Shown here piece by piece: positions 1 through 12,145 of a DNA stretch of 64,000 nucleotides. A program made the position numbers and the translations under genes. The DNA is from Paragyromitra xinjiangensis (lineage: Eukaryota > Ascomycota > Pezizomycetes > Pezizales > Discinaceae). The notes beneath the pieces are model-generated. The model was not told the origin of the DNA. It was given only the letters and a program-made list of their open reading frames with translations, and searched no databases. Position 1 is the stretch's first letter, and each line of letters opens with the position of its first letter. The DNA is taken from positions 1,054,001 to 1,118,000 of the forward strand of contig JBCAMK010000002.1 of the NCBI GenBank assembly GCA_038503065.1. The letters run 5' to 3'.

Positions 1-1889
1 TTTGATATAAAGCGGACTTTGAGCAGTTAAGATGGTACGGCCGGGTTGGCTGGACTCCGGATCTTGTCTCACATGAGTCTGGGGCTGTCAGTTTCTGAGC
101 TTGGCGGTGGAGCACTCCTGCACGTAAGCTGACCCGGCAGGTATGATTGTTTCCGAAGAAAGCGGTCGAGTTTATTTTCTTTCGCTTAATTGCGAAAGTG
201 GCCTTTTGGTGAAGTGAAATTTATTTTCTGGGTCAGGGTTTATTCAGGCTACCCGGGAGGTGCTATGTATATATGCGGCCTCTGGCTCCTCGTATTATGC
301 TAGGTGACAAACACAAACGATCACTTGGTAGCAGCGGTGGTACTTGAATAGAGTTGGTGCTTAGCGTCGCATTGGCTGATAAAATCTAAAGAAACAAGAC
401 CTTATGGAGGGTAATATATGCATGTATGTACTTAGAAAGACATTAAGGAGTAATGTATCCAGCAACTTAACGCATTGCCAGAAACCGCATACACCGCGGT
501 TTGCCAATCATATACATTTGGCTTGTGTTTTGACTGAGGCGCATTTCCATCCCCTACTGCCTTTGGCTGCTGCGCACTGTAGATAAACTTTTGTCGTACC
601 TTGCTATATCGAACCTGCATAATCCACTAGAATTCGCTCGATATAGTAAATTATTCATTACAGAAAATTCAATATCTATGGAGTAGCACTGTGAGAGAAA
701 AAAAGGTGTGGCCGGATCCATTCGTTACAGCAAGGGATTTACTATGTGAAGATTTGGTATAGTAAGGTACGACTGTAGTTGCTGATTCCTTAGGCGGTTA
801 GCCAGTACCAATTCGTGCCAAGGCGCACCTTCATAGTCTATGCTCAAACCAGCTACGATCCCGACAGGACCTCCTTGCGCGCGATCCCTACTTAAGGTCT
901 CAACGTAAACCTCGAGATAATCAGTCTTAAGATCTCTCGGAGTCAGTTTCTAGAGAAATCTAAACCTCCCATGGTACATCCATTGTTCTCAGAAACAAGG
1001 AACGTATATCCCTTCCACAGACCCTGTCATCATATCATATCTTCGGTCGTACATTTTGAGCTCCGACTGTTCAGTTCTCTCAATATGAATAGGTTCTAGG
1101 AGATGACTAGCTAATTTGCCTCGAAAAAGGAAACAGAACTGAGGTCTTTGCATGTATGTATGGGTTACTAATAGTATACTGTGTCACCTGGTTAGACTGA
1201 AATCTATCTCGCTTAGGTTTCTTTAATGAGTTGCTGGTTAGACTTTTTCCGTTTGCTGATTGGAGACAACTTGATATCAATTACGGTATCCGAGTTTTGG
1301 TTGCCCCAGGCCATCAATGATATCATGAGGCTCTAACGGGTGCTGAGTCAGTCAGATCTGCTCAGCTGACCAACCGGCAGCTTCACATGAAAAATAAAGC
1401 TGGATTTAAGCCGGCGGAGAGGAAGTCGGAATGAAAAGAAGAGGAGTAAAAGTAAACATCAAGTAGACCAAGTACATACATACATACATACTCTCGAGGC
1501 CATTCTTTTCTTCCGTTTCTTCCCTTCCTTCTCCATCATCATCACTCCCCTCTCCTGTACTGTATCTCCCATCCGTAAATATCTTTCTGTATCTAGAGGT
1601 CATCTCCTGTCGTCATCTCTTTCGCCAGACCTGCTTCCTCGGCACTGGGTATCCAGCCAGCCAGGGACCACCAAGTTGAGAACTCCCAGCTGCACGTTTA
1701 ACGGGGATGCATGGCAGCCCTTGGTACGTTGCGTCCTGCCCTCCAATCCGCCACAATCCGTCGTCGTCATCGCTTGATTTCTTAGTCCTTTCCCAATTTC
1801 ACTTCCCTCAAATTTCTGCACTTCGTTCAGAATTCTACAACAACGTTTTAACCTTCATATTGCGTACAGATACCCCCTGGACGTTCTAC
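1..1889. other. Gene-free stretch upstream of the Pex23-like gene
   Basis: No open frame here has family similarity or a convincing splice pattern. A short (CATA)n tract lies near 1475-1495. A pyrimidine-rich block at about 1500-1570 sits some 320-390 bases before the ATG at 1890, as expected of a fungal core promoter. Confidence 0.5.
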
Positions 1890-3612
1890 ATGTCCGACGA
1901 CCACGACCACGACACCCATGGTGGTGGCACTAGCAATGGTAGTGACTACAATAATATTCATGCCTCAGATCCGAATCCCCCGACGATCGCTTCCTTCGCA
2001 CCTCTCTCTTCTTCCCCAGCATCTCGGAGTCGATTCCAGGTTCACCAGAAATCACCACTTCTAGTTGCAACACCCCCACAAATCACTAGAGCGCTCTCGC
2101 AGAGCTATCCATATCTGAAAGCCGCGAATCGCATCGCGGGACTTCTGACATGGACTTCCAAGGATCCGTGGGAATCTTTCCTCGTGGTTGCAGTATTCTG
2201 GGCGACGGCTTTATATGGTGACGTAGTGCTTCGATGGGCAGGGAACGTTTTCATTGTCGTGTTGTTGATCCTTGGGATGTTCCTGAGACGGTATAATGAC
2301 GGTTCGTCCCCTTGTCCGGGCGTCTCGCTGTCCACTTTCTAGTAAAAATGGAGGAAGCTGATTGAGTTATCGCTGCCCATAGAGCCAACTTCAACAACCC
2401 TCGACGAAATACTCGAGACACTCAATAAACTTACTACACGCCTCAACATCTTCTTCGAACCCTTCCAATCTCTAACGCGTTACCTCTCCACGACCAAAAC
2501 AGCCACCACAGCAACAACTCGCCCAGCGCTCACTACACTCTTCATTCGGATCCTTCTCACAACACCACTATGGATCGCGCTCAGCATCTACCCAACGCAC
2601 ATAATTACCACCCGTCGCATCGTGCTTATGGTTGGCACTGTGATACTGACTTGGCATTCTCGTCCCGCGAAAGTTTCTCGCACTGTCCTCTGGCGTTCCT
2701 CAACGCTCCGGAATATCTCCTCTCGCCTCACCGGCCTCACTCTCACACCACTTCCACCACTACCCACACTGCCCCCACGTGTCCGCACACCGGGTTCAAT
2801 TCGTACATCAAACCTCCCAGCTTCCTCCAGCAACGCCTCGATTACAAACTCAAACCGAAACCGGGCCGATTCCGGTGAAGTCTCTACGCCGCTGACTGCA
2901 TCCATGGCTGGTGCATCGCCCGGGGTTAAGTTTACGTTCGCGATTTATGAGAATCAGCGGCGATGGCTAGGGGTTGGGTGGACTTCGAGCTTGTTTGCGT
3001 ATGAGAGGGCGCCTTATACGGATGAACATCTGCAGCCGTGCCCCAGTCTGGAGGAGTTTGCTTTGCCAGAGACTCCAGAAGGGAGTGGCGTCAAATGGCG
3101 CTGGGTGCAAGGGCAGGACTGGAGGGTGGAGGGAGCGAAGGGGGAGAAAAACGGAAATGGAAGTCATAAGAAACAGGATGTTAAGGATAAAGTGGGGTTG
3201 AGTGGGGAGAGTGGGGAAGGTTGGGTTTATTATGATAATAAGGTATGTTGTCCACTAGCTAAGATAGAGCTATAAGGCAGGAAGGATAAGATATTAATAT
3301 TCCTGATGCTCATAGTGGAGAGACGGCCGTAGAGGAGTCGATGGGTGGGGGAAGTACACGAGAAGACGTAAATGGTTCCGTAACGCAGAATTAGTAGAAG
3401 ATATCGATGATGAACCGCCCCTCGAACTCCCTACAGAGGTGAGAATCGACCCGATAAGCCCGGATAAACCGGAGGTTGTCGTTACAGACGAGCATGGGAA
3501 CCAAAGGGAGGGAAACGATAGGTTGTTGCATGTAGACGGGAATGCAAACACTAATACCACGGCGAATGGGAATGGTGAGAAGAAGGTGCCACCACCGCTA
3601 CCGAAACGGTAG
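1890..3612 (+). CDS. Peroxisomal integral membrane peroxin, Pex23/Pex30 type with DysF domain
   Basis: Three exons (1890-2301, 2383-3242, 3316-3612) give 522 residues; both introns are GT-AG and keep frame. The N-terminus is polar and His/Asp-rich. Hydrophobic stretches at roughly residues 95-135 and 190-235 look membrane-spanning. A dysferlin-type region follows at about 320-445: an ENQRRWLGVGW motif, then the Trp/Arg-rich GKYTRRRKWFRN motif just after the second splice. This arrangement is that of the Pex24p-domain peroxins (yeast Pex28-Pex32, Yarrowia Pex23/Pex24), which control peroxisome number and size at ER-peroxisome contacts. The start at 1890 was chosen because upstream in-frame codons have no family likeness. 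The C-terminal tail is Asn/Gly-rich and ends in Pro-rich basic residues. Which member of the Pex23 family it is cannot be settled here. Confidence 0.85.
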
Positions 3613-6600
3613 TCCGATAGATCATTTTAGGGTACTTAACGAGATGCGTTCTTGATGTAAAGCTTATTTCTTATCTTTTTGAGCTATTGCGGGTTTGCGG
3701 GTTTGAAATCCTGGGTCTTGTGTTTTCATGGGGTTCATGTGTTGTGTTGTGTGTTATGCGTTGTTCGGTAGTGTTGTCGTACATGAGATCTTCAGCCTTA
3801 TTTTTCTTTTGATTTTGCACATTCACTTTCTTCCCTTTTAGGAGCTAAAAATCTACGAGAGGATATAAACGTGGGCAAGTTTTTGCGTGAATGGATGCAT
3901 ATGACATAATGCAATGCGGACAATTTTTATTCTGAGATACATGTAGGTACACCGATGTAGACAGATAATGATTATCTAAGAGTTTTATTGAACTAGTCTC
4001 ATTCGTAGACCTTCAACTTTCGGGAGAATCACATTCTAATTGGGCCACATTGTTACTTGATAGGTCTCCTGGCGTGTGATTACTTATTGGCCTGGGATAG
4101 ATGGTGTACCTAGCGATTGTCTTTTATTTCTGCCCAGAAATATGCAGGAGGTTCCATCTCATTGACAGTGCTACAGTGCGTAGATATAGGAGGGTTTTAC
4201 TCACCAAAGAGGTAATAGAGATACTTCAATATACGGGGAAAACGTATGGTGAGTGATATACCGTGATGGAATTTCACCCCAGCAAGCACGTTGTCTAGTT
4301 TCTTTCCATGAGCTAGTCATGGGATTCGTTGTAGGATGGTATTGGTTGTACGCGTGTTCAGAGAACCTTGTCTAAGTATAAACCCCCCCTCTTCCTAGGT
4401 TTCTGATCTCACCCTTATCTTCTCGCCCCTCTTAAATCTGCTGATGACTCGACACTTTCTGCTTCGTTTATCGCTAATCTTTCATCAACTATTCATCCTA
4501 CAGCTCACATAACATCAACTTGGTAGTATTTTGCCTGCGTTCTGTTAATTGCTTAAGTTTCGTGCTATGTTTCGATTTGGTACTCATAAGGTACTCTGTG
4601 TGAATTCGTTGTTTTAGCTTGAGCCCGTATGATGCCAGAAACAAACAGTCACAAGGTCATTTAGGTACATGTAGATCTGGTGGTGGCTGAGGAGTCGTGC
4701 CTAGCCTCTCCTTGCATAGAAACTGCACGAGAGGATGGGGATGAAGACTGTAGGGTATAGCACGTTGGGAATCTAGGCCGAGGCATTCTAAGGGGATCGT
4801 GACCGGAATAAACCCCCAACTTTAATCGTCCGGGTTACCGGGATTGGTGTTGCGAGAATAAGGTTTAGGACGTGTCTATCGCCTTCGGGTCACAAGTGAT
4901 CACTCGTATATTTAATGCTTAACCTATTGGAATGGGTGCTATCCCGTTGCTTAGGCTGAAGGCTTGACATATTTGATACAGAAGAAAGAAATGAGAGAAA
5001 GGTAGATATCTACTGCGGTATACCCAATAGGGCGTCTTCCACTATATGACTCGCCGGCAAATGCCTCCAAGCCCAAAGCAGCCCCCGAATGCTCCGAATG
5101 CTCCGGATGGGCGCCTGAATGATCCGCAGCTAGAGAGATGCCTGCTACAATAAGAAACCTGTATATGAAAGCCTGCGTAAGCAGGGGGAAGAATAGGAAT
5201 GGATAATAGTAAATATAGAGAATAGCTAAACGTGCCACAAAGGAGTAAGTACCCAACATAACTGATTGTCTTACATGTTTAACTCCAGTAGTTGCCGCTG
5301 TGCTACAAGAAAAGTAAGAACCTCCAGTTGAGATTGTGATTTTTTTCCCCACCCATGTTTGTGCTCTGAATAATTGGACATGACTAAATCTATTTGATCA
5401 TAAGTCTGATTCAGTGAGGGAAATACCCACCAAGGTACTCACGCTCGCATTTGACTTCGGATGAAACAGGAAAGGAGCCTATATGTACAATTTCTTTTTT
5501 ATTTTAATTTTTTGACGGAGCTTGGTAGTTGTGTAGTGTACCATCAGTTTTGCGGGGTAGGCTGGAGTATAAGATGGAGATCAGTCCCGCGCGGTATGGA
5601 TAACTCCGCTGAGGCTGGCAGGAACTGAACTACATGATTGCCTCAATTGAGGAGAAAGGTTTTATTGTGCTGCGTTGCATTTTGTGGTTGCCTGAGCCAG
5701 TGGTTTGCGGCAACTGCCATTGCCTTGGGACTCACATACTAGGTATATTTTACGCTCACTTAAATGAATTTGGTCTGCTAATGTGATGGCATAGGGGCTA
5801 GAACTATAAGGGTTTTTAACCTTGGTCTATACATGCCCTGATAACTTCGCTGATAGATTTATTTATTCGATCTTATGGGACATATCCCGAGGGCCAAACT
5901 GCTGTTGGCCTTTGGCCAGGCTTCTCGGCAGACGGATTTTGGTGCAGGATTAACCGCCTTCATGCACAACCAGCAACAATTAAGGACCATTCGGCCTCTT
6001 ATCTGGTTTCAGGAAGATGTGTATGGACCCGGTGTGTTGATTGTTCATCCGCTTTGGACTGGTCGCTGGTAGACGATAGCTACCTATCTCCATGTGCTCC
6101 CGGGTGGTTCCAGAAATCTATCATTGGATGTTTGACTAGAAACGTTTGATGACTGTCCAATTGGGTATGAATACGACGCAAAAGCCAGATACCAGAGTAC
6201 GAATAGCATTATCGAGATACTAATGGATTCTTGCCAAAGTAAGAATGGGGTGGGTTGATCTCGGCCAACGAGCAATTTCCTTTGTGAAAACCTAAGACTG
6301 GTCAAGATTAAATTTTGGGATTCTGCAGAATAACAGGCTGTCGGAAGTCTTACCAGAGCGATTTCCTGCAACCCTTGATCATTGGCTCTTGTTACTGACA
6401 TATGCGCGCAGGCTTTTGCCGGCTGTTCTAGACGAGCAAGTCTTCCCACATTCATTGCTCTACCTTTCTTCTGGTATACGGGCCTGGCGGGGCCTCGGTT
6501 GCAACCGGCTGCCTGCCTCAACATCAACACACTGTTGAGACACTAAGGTCTTCAAGGGCAGGATGAAATTTGGGTCGTATTGGCAAGTGAAGGAAAATTT

Positions 6601-6947
6601 TAATTTGTTGCTCAACGATCAGATGACTTTCCACAGTACAGACACTCTGTCACATAGGAAAACCTGTCGCGAGATTGAAGACACGAATGCACAGGAAGAT
6701 AATTCATACAACGTTTCAGAGAAATAAAGGCAAAGCGTAATTGGCTCCTATCAAAGAAAAACATCTCCATCTCAATTGCTGGGCTATCTTGGGCTTGATG
6801 ATATTTATTGACATTCCCATCTTCGCCCTACCCGACCACTTGAACCCGAACCACACCAACCCTTCATCCAGATGTTTGTCTGACCGTTTTTCGTCGTCGT
6901 TCGAGGAAGATAGGCGTAAGCTGTCCGGGCGCCATAGCTACAATGGC
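3613..6947. other. Gene-free stretch
   Basis: No supportable gene. A minus-strand frame at 4951-5352 (133 codons, one hydrophobic stretch) and a minus-strand frame at 6084-6530 (148 codons) have no recognisable motif. Two copies of the palindrome TACATGTA lie at 3938-3945 and 4666-4673. Confidence 0.5.
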
Positions 6948-7114
6948 TTATTTATGCTGTGTTTGAATAAGTTGTCAGTACGAGAGCACCTGAAAGGCTA
7001 GGGAAGGTGGGTGGAATAGGCTTTGACCAGGGGAGGACGTACAGGGCAGCCATCACAAGCGCAGGCCGAACCGCAGCCACAAGAACCAGAGGAAGCGCAT
7101 CCACAGCCAGACAT
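6948..7114 (-). CDS. Metallothionein, 26 residues, two exons
   Basis: The gene starts at 7114 and reads MSGCGCASSGSCGCG, then more CxC units. Exon 1 (7114-7043) ends after CP. A donor GTACGT at 7042 and a CACAG acceptor ending at 6957 remove 86 bases. Exon 2 (6956-6948) adds only His-Lys and a stop, giving the CPHK ending that I recall from other small ascomycete metallothioneins such as that of Podospora. Seven Cys sit at 4, 6, 12, 14, 18, 20 and 23 with no aromatic residue. Such proteins bind Cu(I), Zn and Cd in thiolate clusters in the cytosol. Without the splice the frame would run to a 38-residue product with an unrelated tail; that is less likely because both splice sites are strong and the spliced end fits the family. 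The gene is isolated from its neighbours. Confidence 0.85.
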
Positions 7115-10100
7115 GATAGTTATTGGGTTGGAGGTTTGGGAGTTAAGGTTTGAAAAATGTGTTGGTTGAAATGTTGGGCGATGAATGAAATAACTTTCAA
7201 GTTGATGATGAGAGAAAGAAGAGGGAAGAACTCTGTCTATTTATCTTGAACTCAGGAACTAATTCTCTCCTCTCCTAGCTTGAATTGGATGGCTTTGTTC
7301 ATACCCCCGAGCAGTTTGTGCGGGGTCATGGAAGGGAAGCGATGCATCGATACCTCCTTGGCTTCGTCACGAGCGCCTACATTTCTGCGGTTCTTTCCAC
7401 AGATCTATGCTGCTTCAGTTGGATTTCCAAATAATTTCTTTTTTCCGGGCTGGGGACAAATAATAATTCTTATGTGGGTGCGTTGATTGTGCTTGATTTT
7501 CGCTTCGCCTGCTTTCTGGATCCGCCCGTCTCACAACAACCCCGCGTGGTTTGGAGGCCTAACATGGCTTATCGCACCCTCGTGTTCGTGGGGTCCGGAT
7601 CTGATCAGATCAACATGATGGGAGTAAATCATAGGTGAGTTTCGCCCCTTTTGGGTTTCCGAATACCTAGGCACTTGCGATCTTTTCGCGTTGATGAGTG
7701 CCAAGACTCCGCCCTGCCTTTCCCTTGCGGATCACAAATCGTGGGTCGAAACATGGTGGTGACTTTCTGTTCACCTGACAGACAAAGCAGATCCACATTC
7801 CGATCGGTTTGTGGCGTCTTCTAGTTAGTCTACCTATCTGGGGAATCACTTGTGTAATAGCTACTATTCCCGAAGTCTCTATACTCAACTAATCCATTTT
7901 CAATACGGCCAGTTATTGAAGTATTGACCAGGGCTTGGGGACGTAAGTAGATATGTTGGTGTTTACCCAAGCTAGAAAGCTACCGGTGCCATCGCCCGTG
8001 CACGCGTACGCACAGTTACAATTAATTAATTAATGCTTAGCGCTGCCAGTGAACCCGACACGGCAGTTATGTAGATATCGTGATTATTGGCATCAAATTC
8101 ATCTACGTTATCCGGCCTCTTATGTTCCGTTTAACCATGATTAACCAAAAAGTGATATGTCAATGATCTGATATTTACTGTTAGCTCTCTGTAACAGTTC
8201 TACCCCTGGGTAGTTTTTTGAGCAAGCCCGTTCCATTTTTGATGTGATAGCTTGATAAATGATGGGTGCTTTCTCAAGAGCGGTGCTGGATCCTTGAATA
8301 ACTTTCATAGCGCTGTTGTGATATACTGGAGTTATTGGGTACTGCTTGCCATTTGGGATATAAGTAGGTGGCCTGTCCTAGAATAGGTATTTATAACACG
8401 GGGCTCTAGACGCGATCGTTACCCCCTTTCATAGTCTCCAGGTGAGGTCTCATAAAGGTAAATTACTTTCAGGTTTCCTAAGCTCTTACGCCGTTTTGTT
8501 TGCCGGACATTTGTACAACATATCTCCGCATTCTCAGGCCTAGCCTGCAGGGTTTGGAGGTAAGTATTACTCCTGTTATCTACTAGTGTTAATTATGGAA
8601 GCCGATTTCCGGCCTTCTCCGATTTGTATGATTGAAACATTTGTATCAAGGATAATTGTTTACATTCCTAAAATTTACATAATCCTGTACGACCCTAACC
8701 CGGTACCGCGGGATGAGCTCTGTCGTGGGGTACGGCACTCTCAAAATTTCCGGGGTCAACCACTGGCAACTCCCAGCGGACGAGGCTTTTGGTGGCGTTT
8801 CTTGCTGTTGATAGTGGAGAGCTGCTCACACGAGGTTTTTCTGCGCTGTATGATCTGTCATAAACTCGGGAAGACCCCGATTCCGCATGTTTGTGCGAAT
8901 ACCTATAATCATTACCTGAGTATTTGATCACACGAAGGAGATAAGATGTTGAAGAGAGGTCACTTGGACATTTTTTCAGACAGTTTCTTGTTTTGTGTAT
9001 CGGAAAATCCGGGCTTTTGACTTGTTCTCGCTTATACGTTCTGCTAGGCATGGGTGAGGCCGAGTTAAGTTTTCGCGTCTTTTGTGCGTTGCAGGATTAA
9101 TCCTAGAAATCTGCTATTTTAGAGAGTACTTGTGATTTCTTTCTTTCTAGAAGTTTAGGGTCCAGAGGATAAGCTACCACACTGTATACCCCCCCAGCCT
9201 CTTGTTTTTTGCTGAATATGTGGATACTAGGAAGGCGGCCGTATGAGTACGTGTCGTGCTAACCTCCCGTGTTATTGCACGTAATTTAGGGTGAAGGGTC
9301 TTTCTCTGCTGCAAGCATTCCTCAGATAGGTTAGATTCACTCAAGAGGTGCGGGTTTTGCAATCATCGTATATCACTCGTAGGTACCCATGCCCCTCGAG
9401 TTTGTAGCTTAATCCCTTCATTTCATAGCAGTTGTATCTTTTGGTACTTATACTAGATAAATTTATGAATTTCGAGAGTTTATCATTTGGTCTTTGTGAT
9501 GGTAGCTTAGGGTACTGAACCTCCCCAACTTGTGCTCTAATAGCGAAGCCCAGCCCTACCACCTAATTAAGCGCCTAAAACAGCCAGGCCTCCAACCTAA
9601 TATCCTCTGTGTGGCTTGCAGCTGAGTTGTTGTGACCATTTTCTACACGATCGATACGAGTATTTAGTTTGCTTTTTTAAGAGTACGGGAGATTTTGAAA
9701 TGCTAAAGATGTTCGGGGGTACAGCAAAATCTTTCCCCATCAGCAGGGCTTTATTTACCGAGAAGCTTATGACAGACGGAGAAGAGCTAGTGAATCGGAG
9801 CTAGCTATCTGAAATAGCTAAACTTTTTTTTTTGGCGGGGACCGCTGATATTTTTGGCAGGAGACGTACGGTTTTTTTGGGAAAAATTGCAATGCCATTT
9901 TCTAATTTGATCGTAGTTTCCAATTATAGGTCGGATACCTCGAATCTGTGATGTAGTGGGAGCAAAGGAGGGGCTATGAGCTCTCTTGATCAGTGATTTT
10001 TGTAGTGCCACCCTAATCCATGCGTCCATGGTCCTAACAAGTATAGCAAGGGTATCAGAGATTTTCTAATACAAGGAGGCTGAAACCGACGTTAAAGGTT

Positions 10101-12145
10101 CTGTCGTGTCATCTTGTGGGGCGGGCCCTAAACTATTGGGCTCGTTCTGTGCGCTATATATTATGTGTCGTCAATATTTCCAATCGTGTGCGAATCCATG
10201 CTGCTATCTGACTCAAGACTTTCTCAATCGAACTGATGGCAGCACTTCCCCGCTAAGACCACGCACAAGCTTTGACAAATCATGGGCTCTTCGTGGGAGA
10301 TCGATAGGGGTTTGCTTGCAGCAAAGGGGAAGGTAGAAAGGAAACTAGGTGATACGGACTCGAAAAATTGGTAGATCTCTGCAGACCTACCGTTTCCCTC
10401 TGGTGGATAGCTGTGTGGGATGGTTTTCTTTCGATTGTTTGTTTGTCCGGCTGTTTTTTTTTCATAGTTCTTCCTGGTTACTAGGGTCTAGAAATAGTTT
10501 TTTCGGGTAAGCGGCTATGGTATTTGTGGGAGAGAGGCTTGAGGGTGAATGGGTTTTAACCATTGACCACAAAGATTAGGGAACGAAACTAATCTAGTGG
10601 AGAGCCAGCGGGGAACTTGAAATCTGTCTAGATTTGGTTTGCCTGCTCTGAGAACCTGATCTTATTCGTCTCTTGTGCGGGAGATTGGAAAATCAGAATA
10701 GAAAATAGAGTTGCGAGGGGTTTGCATCTGAGTGGAGAATGGAGGTTTTGAAACTCTTGGTCAGGCCTTAGCACCACCGGCAATGATCGTCTTGTACCAA
10801 AGCAGATTGGGGTTAGTGAATGTTTACCTAGACTAAGGGCTAGATGGTGGGAAGCCCTAACCCCTAAGAATGGTAGAGGCAATGAAATGATTTGTAGCAA
10901 CTTCCAGTGTTTCATAACCTGAGAATTACATACATAATGTCCGCGTTCTCCTACAGATACAAGGTAATTCTCAGGACTTAGTGTATATGATTGATAGCTT
11001 TTCGCGTCACATATTCTAACTAGAAAGATTGAGACTGCGTTAGGATTTTTTGAGATTGGTTTCGGGGCTGCTTTCCAGTCTCTTTTTAACGATTCTGGCC
11101 CTATTTTTTGATCTCGGGCTTTTGCGCGACGTCAGATTTTAGACTTAAGACTCATTTCATGTTTCTTCCCCGGTATTGCTATGCCTATAGCTGTTTGTCT
11201 TACAGTCCTCTCATCATTATTCATCTCGAGCTGTGTTTTTGGTGTTTATATATCTGTGTTAAACGTAGCTGGCAGCCACCTCTGTGGGGTGAAGAGCATT
11301 GTATTTCACTCCCCTGTAAACCCATATTTTTCGTCCGCCTGTTTTTGTCCACTACGGATTGATGGGACAATAACTCCTCAGAAGATCTATTAGCCGATTG
11401 CTGGTATGAGCGGCGAAGGGTTTAGTGTCTTCGGCGGCGAACTCGGGTGTGTTTCTACCCTAATATTAGTATCCCAAGGAAAGATGCTATTTCTTTAATA
11501 GGCCCTGTAATATTTGAGGTTCTGTGTATTCAAGGTCGATCGCGATACGACTCAAAAGCCTCTGATGGATAAGCACTGGGCGCTTCGAAGCCTATATACA
11601 TGTAATCAAAATCGGTAGATACTATCATCAACTATGGAAACCTTAAGGGCGTAAATTTAGGATTTACTAGTGAAAAATTAGAAAGGAATAGTGCACAGTA
11701 AGTTTTATCTTTGACTAATCCAAAATTAATTCCTGTCACCTGGCCCCGTTCGGTACTCCTAAGATATTATGGTATTACATGTATCTGGTGAAATTCTGTT
11801 TGGTGCTAGTGTGTATAACATGCATAAAACCAGTCGATAGCCATACATGTAGTCCCGTGCCCAGCCCCACTGCGCAGCTTGCTGCGTACTGTAGGCAGCA
11901 GCCATAGGCAGTAGGGATAGGAACGAGCCTATAGATAACATAGAATACTAATATCTTTATGCAAGCTCCACCTGCTAGCGCCAAACCGAATTCCACCAGA
12001 TAATACATTTTTAACCCTAGCCCATCTGCTGCTGGCATAATGCTTAGTTGTTCAACCCAAATCCAACGTGAACTCCCAAGTTCCGTCAATTACCTCTATT
12101 TTCCATCAAACCCTCCAAATCGTCGATATACCAAATACCTTTAAA
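7115..12145. other. 5-kb gene-free stretch
   Basis: Many short frames on both strands, none with a domain, splice pattern or composition that supports a gene. It holds the 5' regions of the metallothionein (left edge) and of the FMN oxidase (right edge). Homopolymer T runs occur near 9826, 9872 and 10455. Confidence 0.45.
11597..11851. promoter_or_regulatory. Cluster of three TACATGTA palindromes upstream of the FMN oxidase gene
   Basis: Exact copies at 11597-11604, 11776-11783 and 11844-11851, about 295-550 bases before the ATG at 12146. The eight-base palindrome is far more frequent in this window than expected by chance. A dimeric regulator binding here is conjecture. Confidence 0.3.

Noticed and set aside
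4951..5352. 133-codon minus-strand frame as a gene
   Set aside because: It has one hydrophobic stretch but no signal, domain or splice support; composition looks incidental.
6084..6530. 148-codon minus-strand frame
   Set aside because: No motif, no promoter features, random-looking residue use.
6998..7114. 38-residue unspliced reading of the metallothionein
   Set aside because: The extra tail is unlike metallothioneins, and strong splice sites give a family-like CPHK end.
11775..12089. 104-codon minus-strand frame upstream of the FMN oxidase
   Set aside because: It overlaps the expected promoter of the plus-strand gene and has no family likeness.
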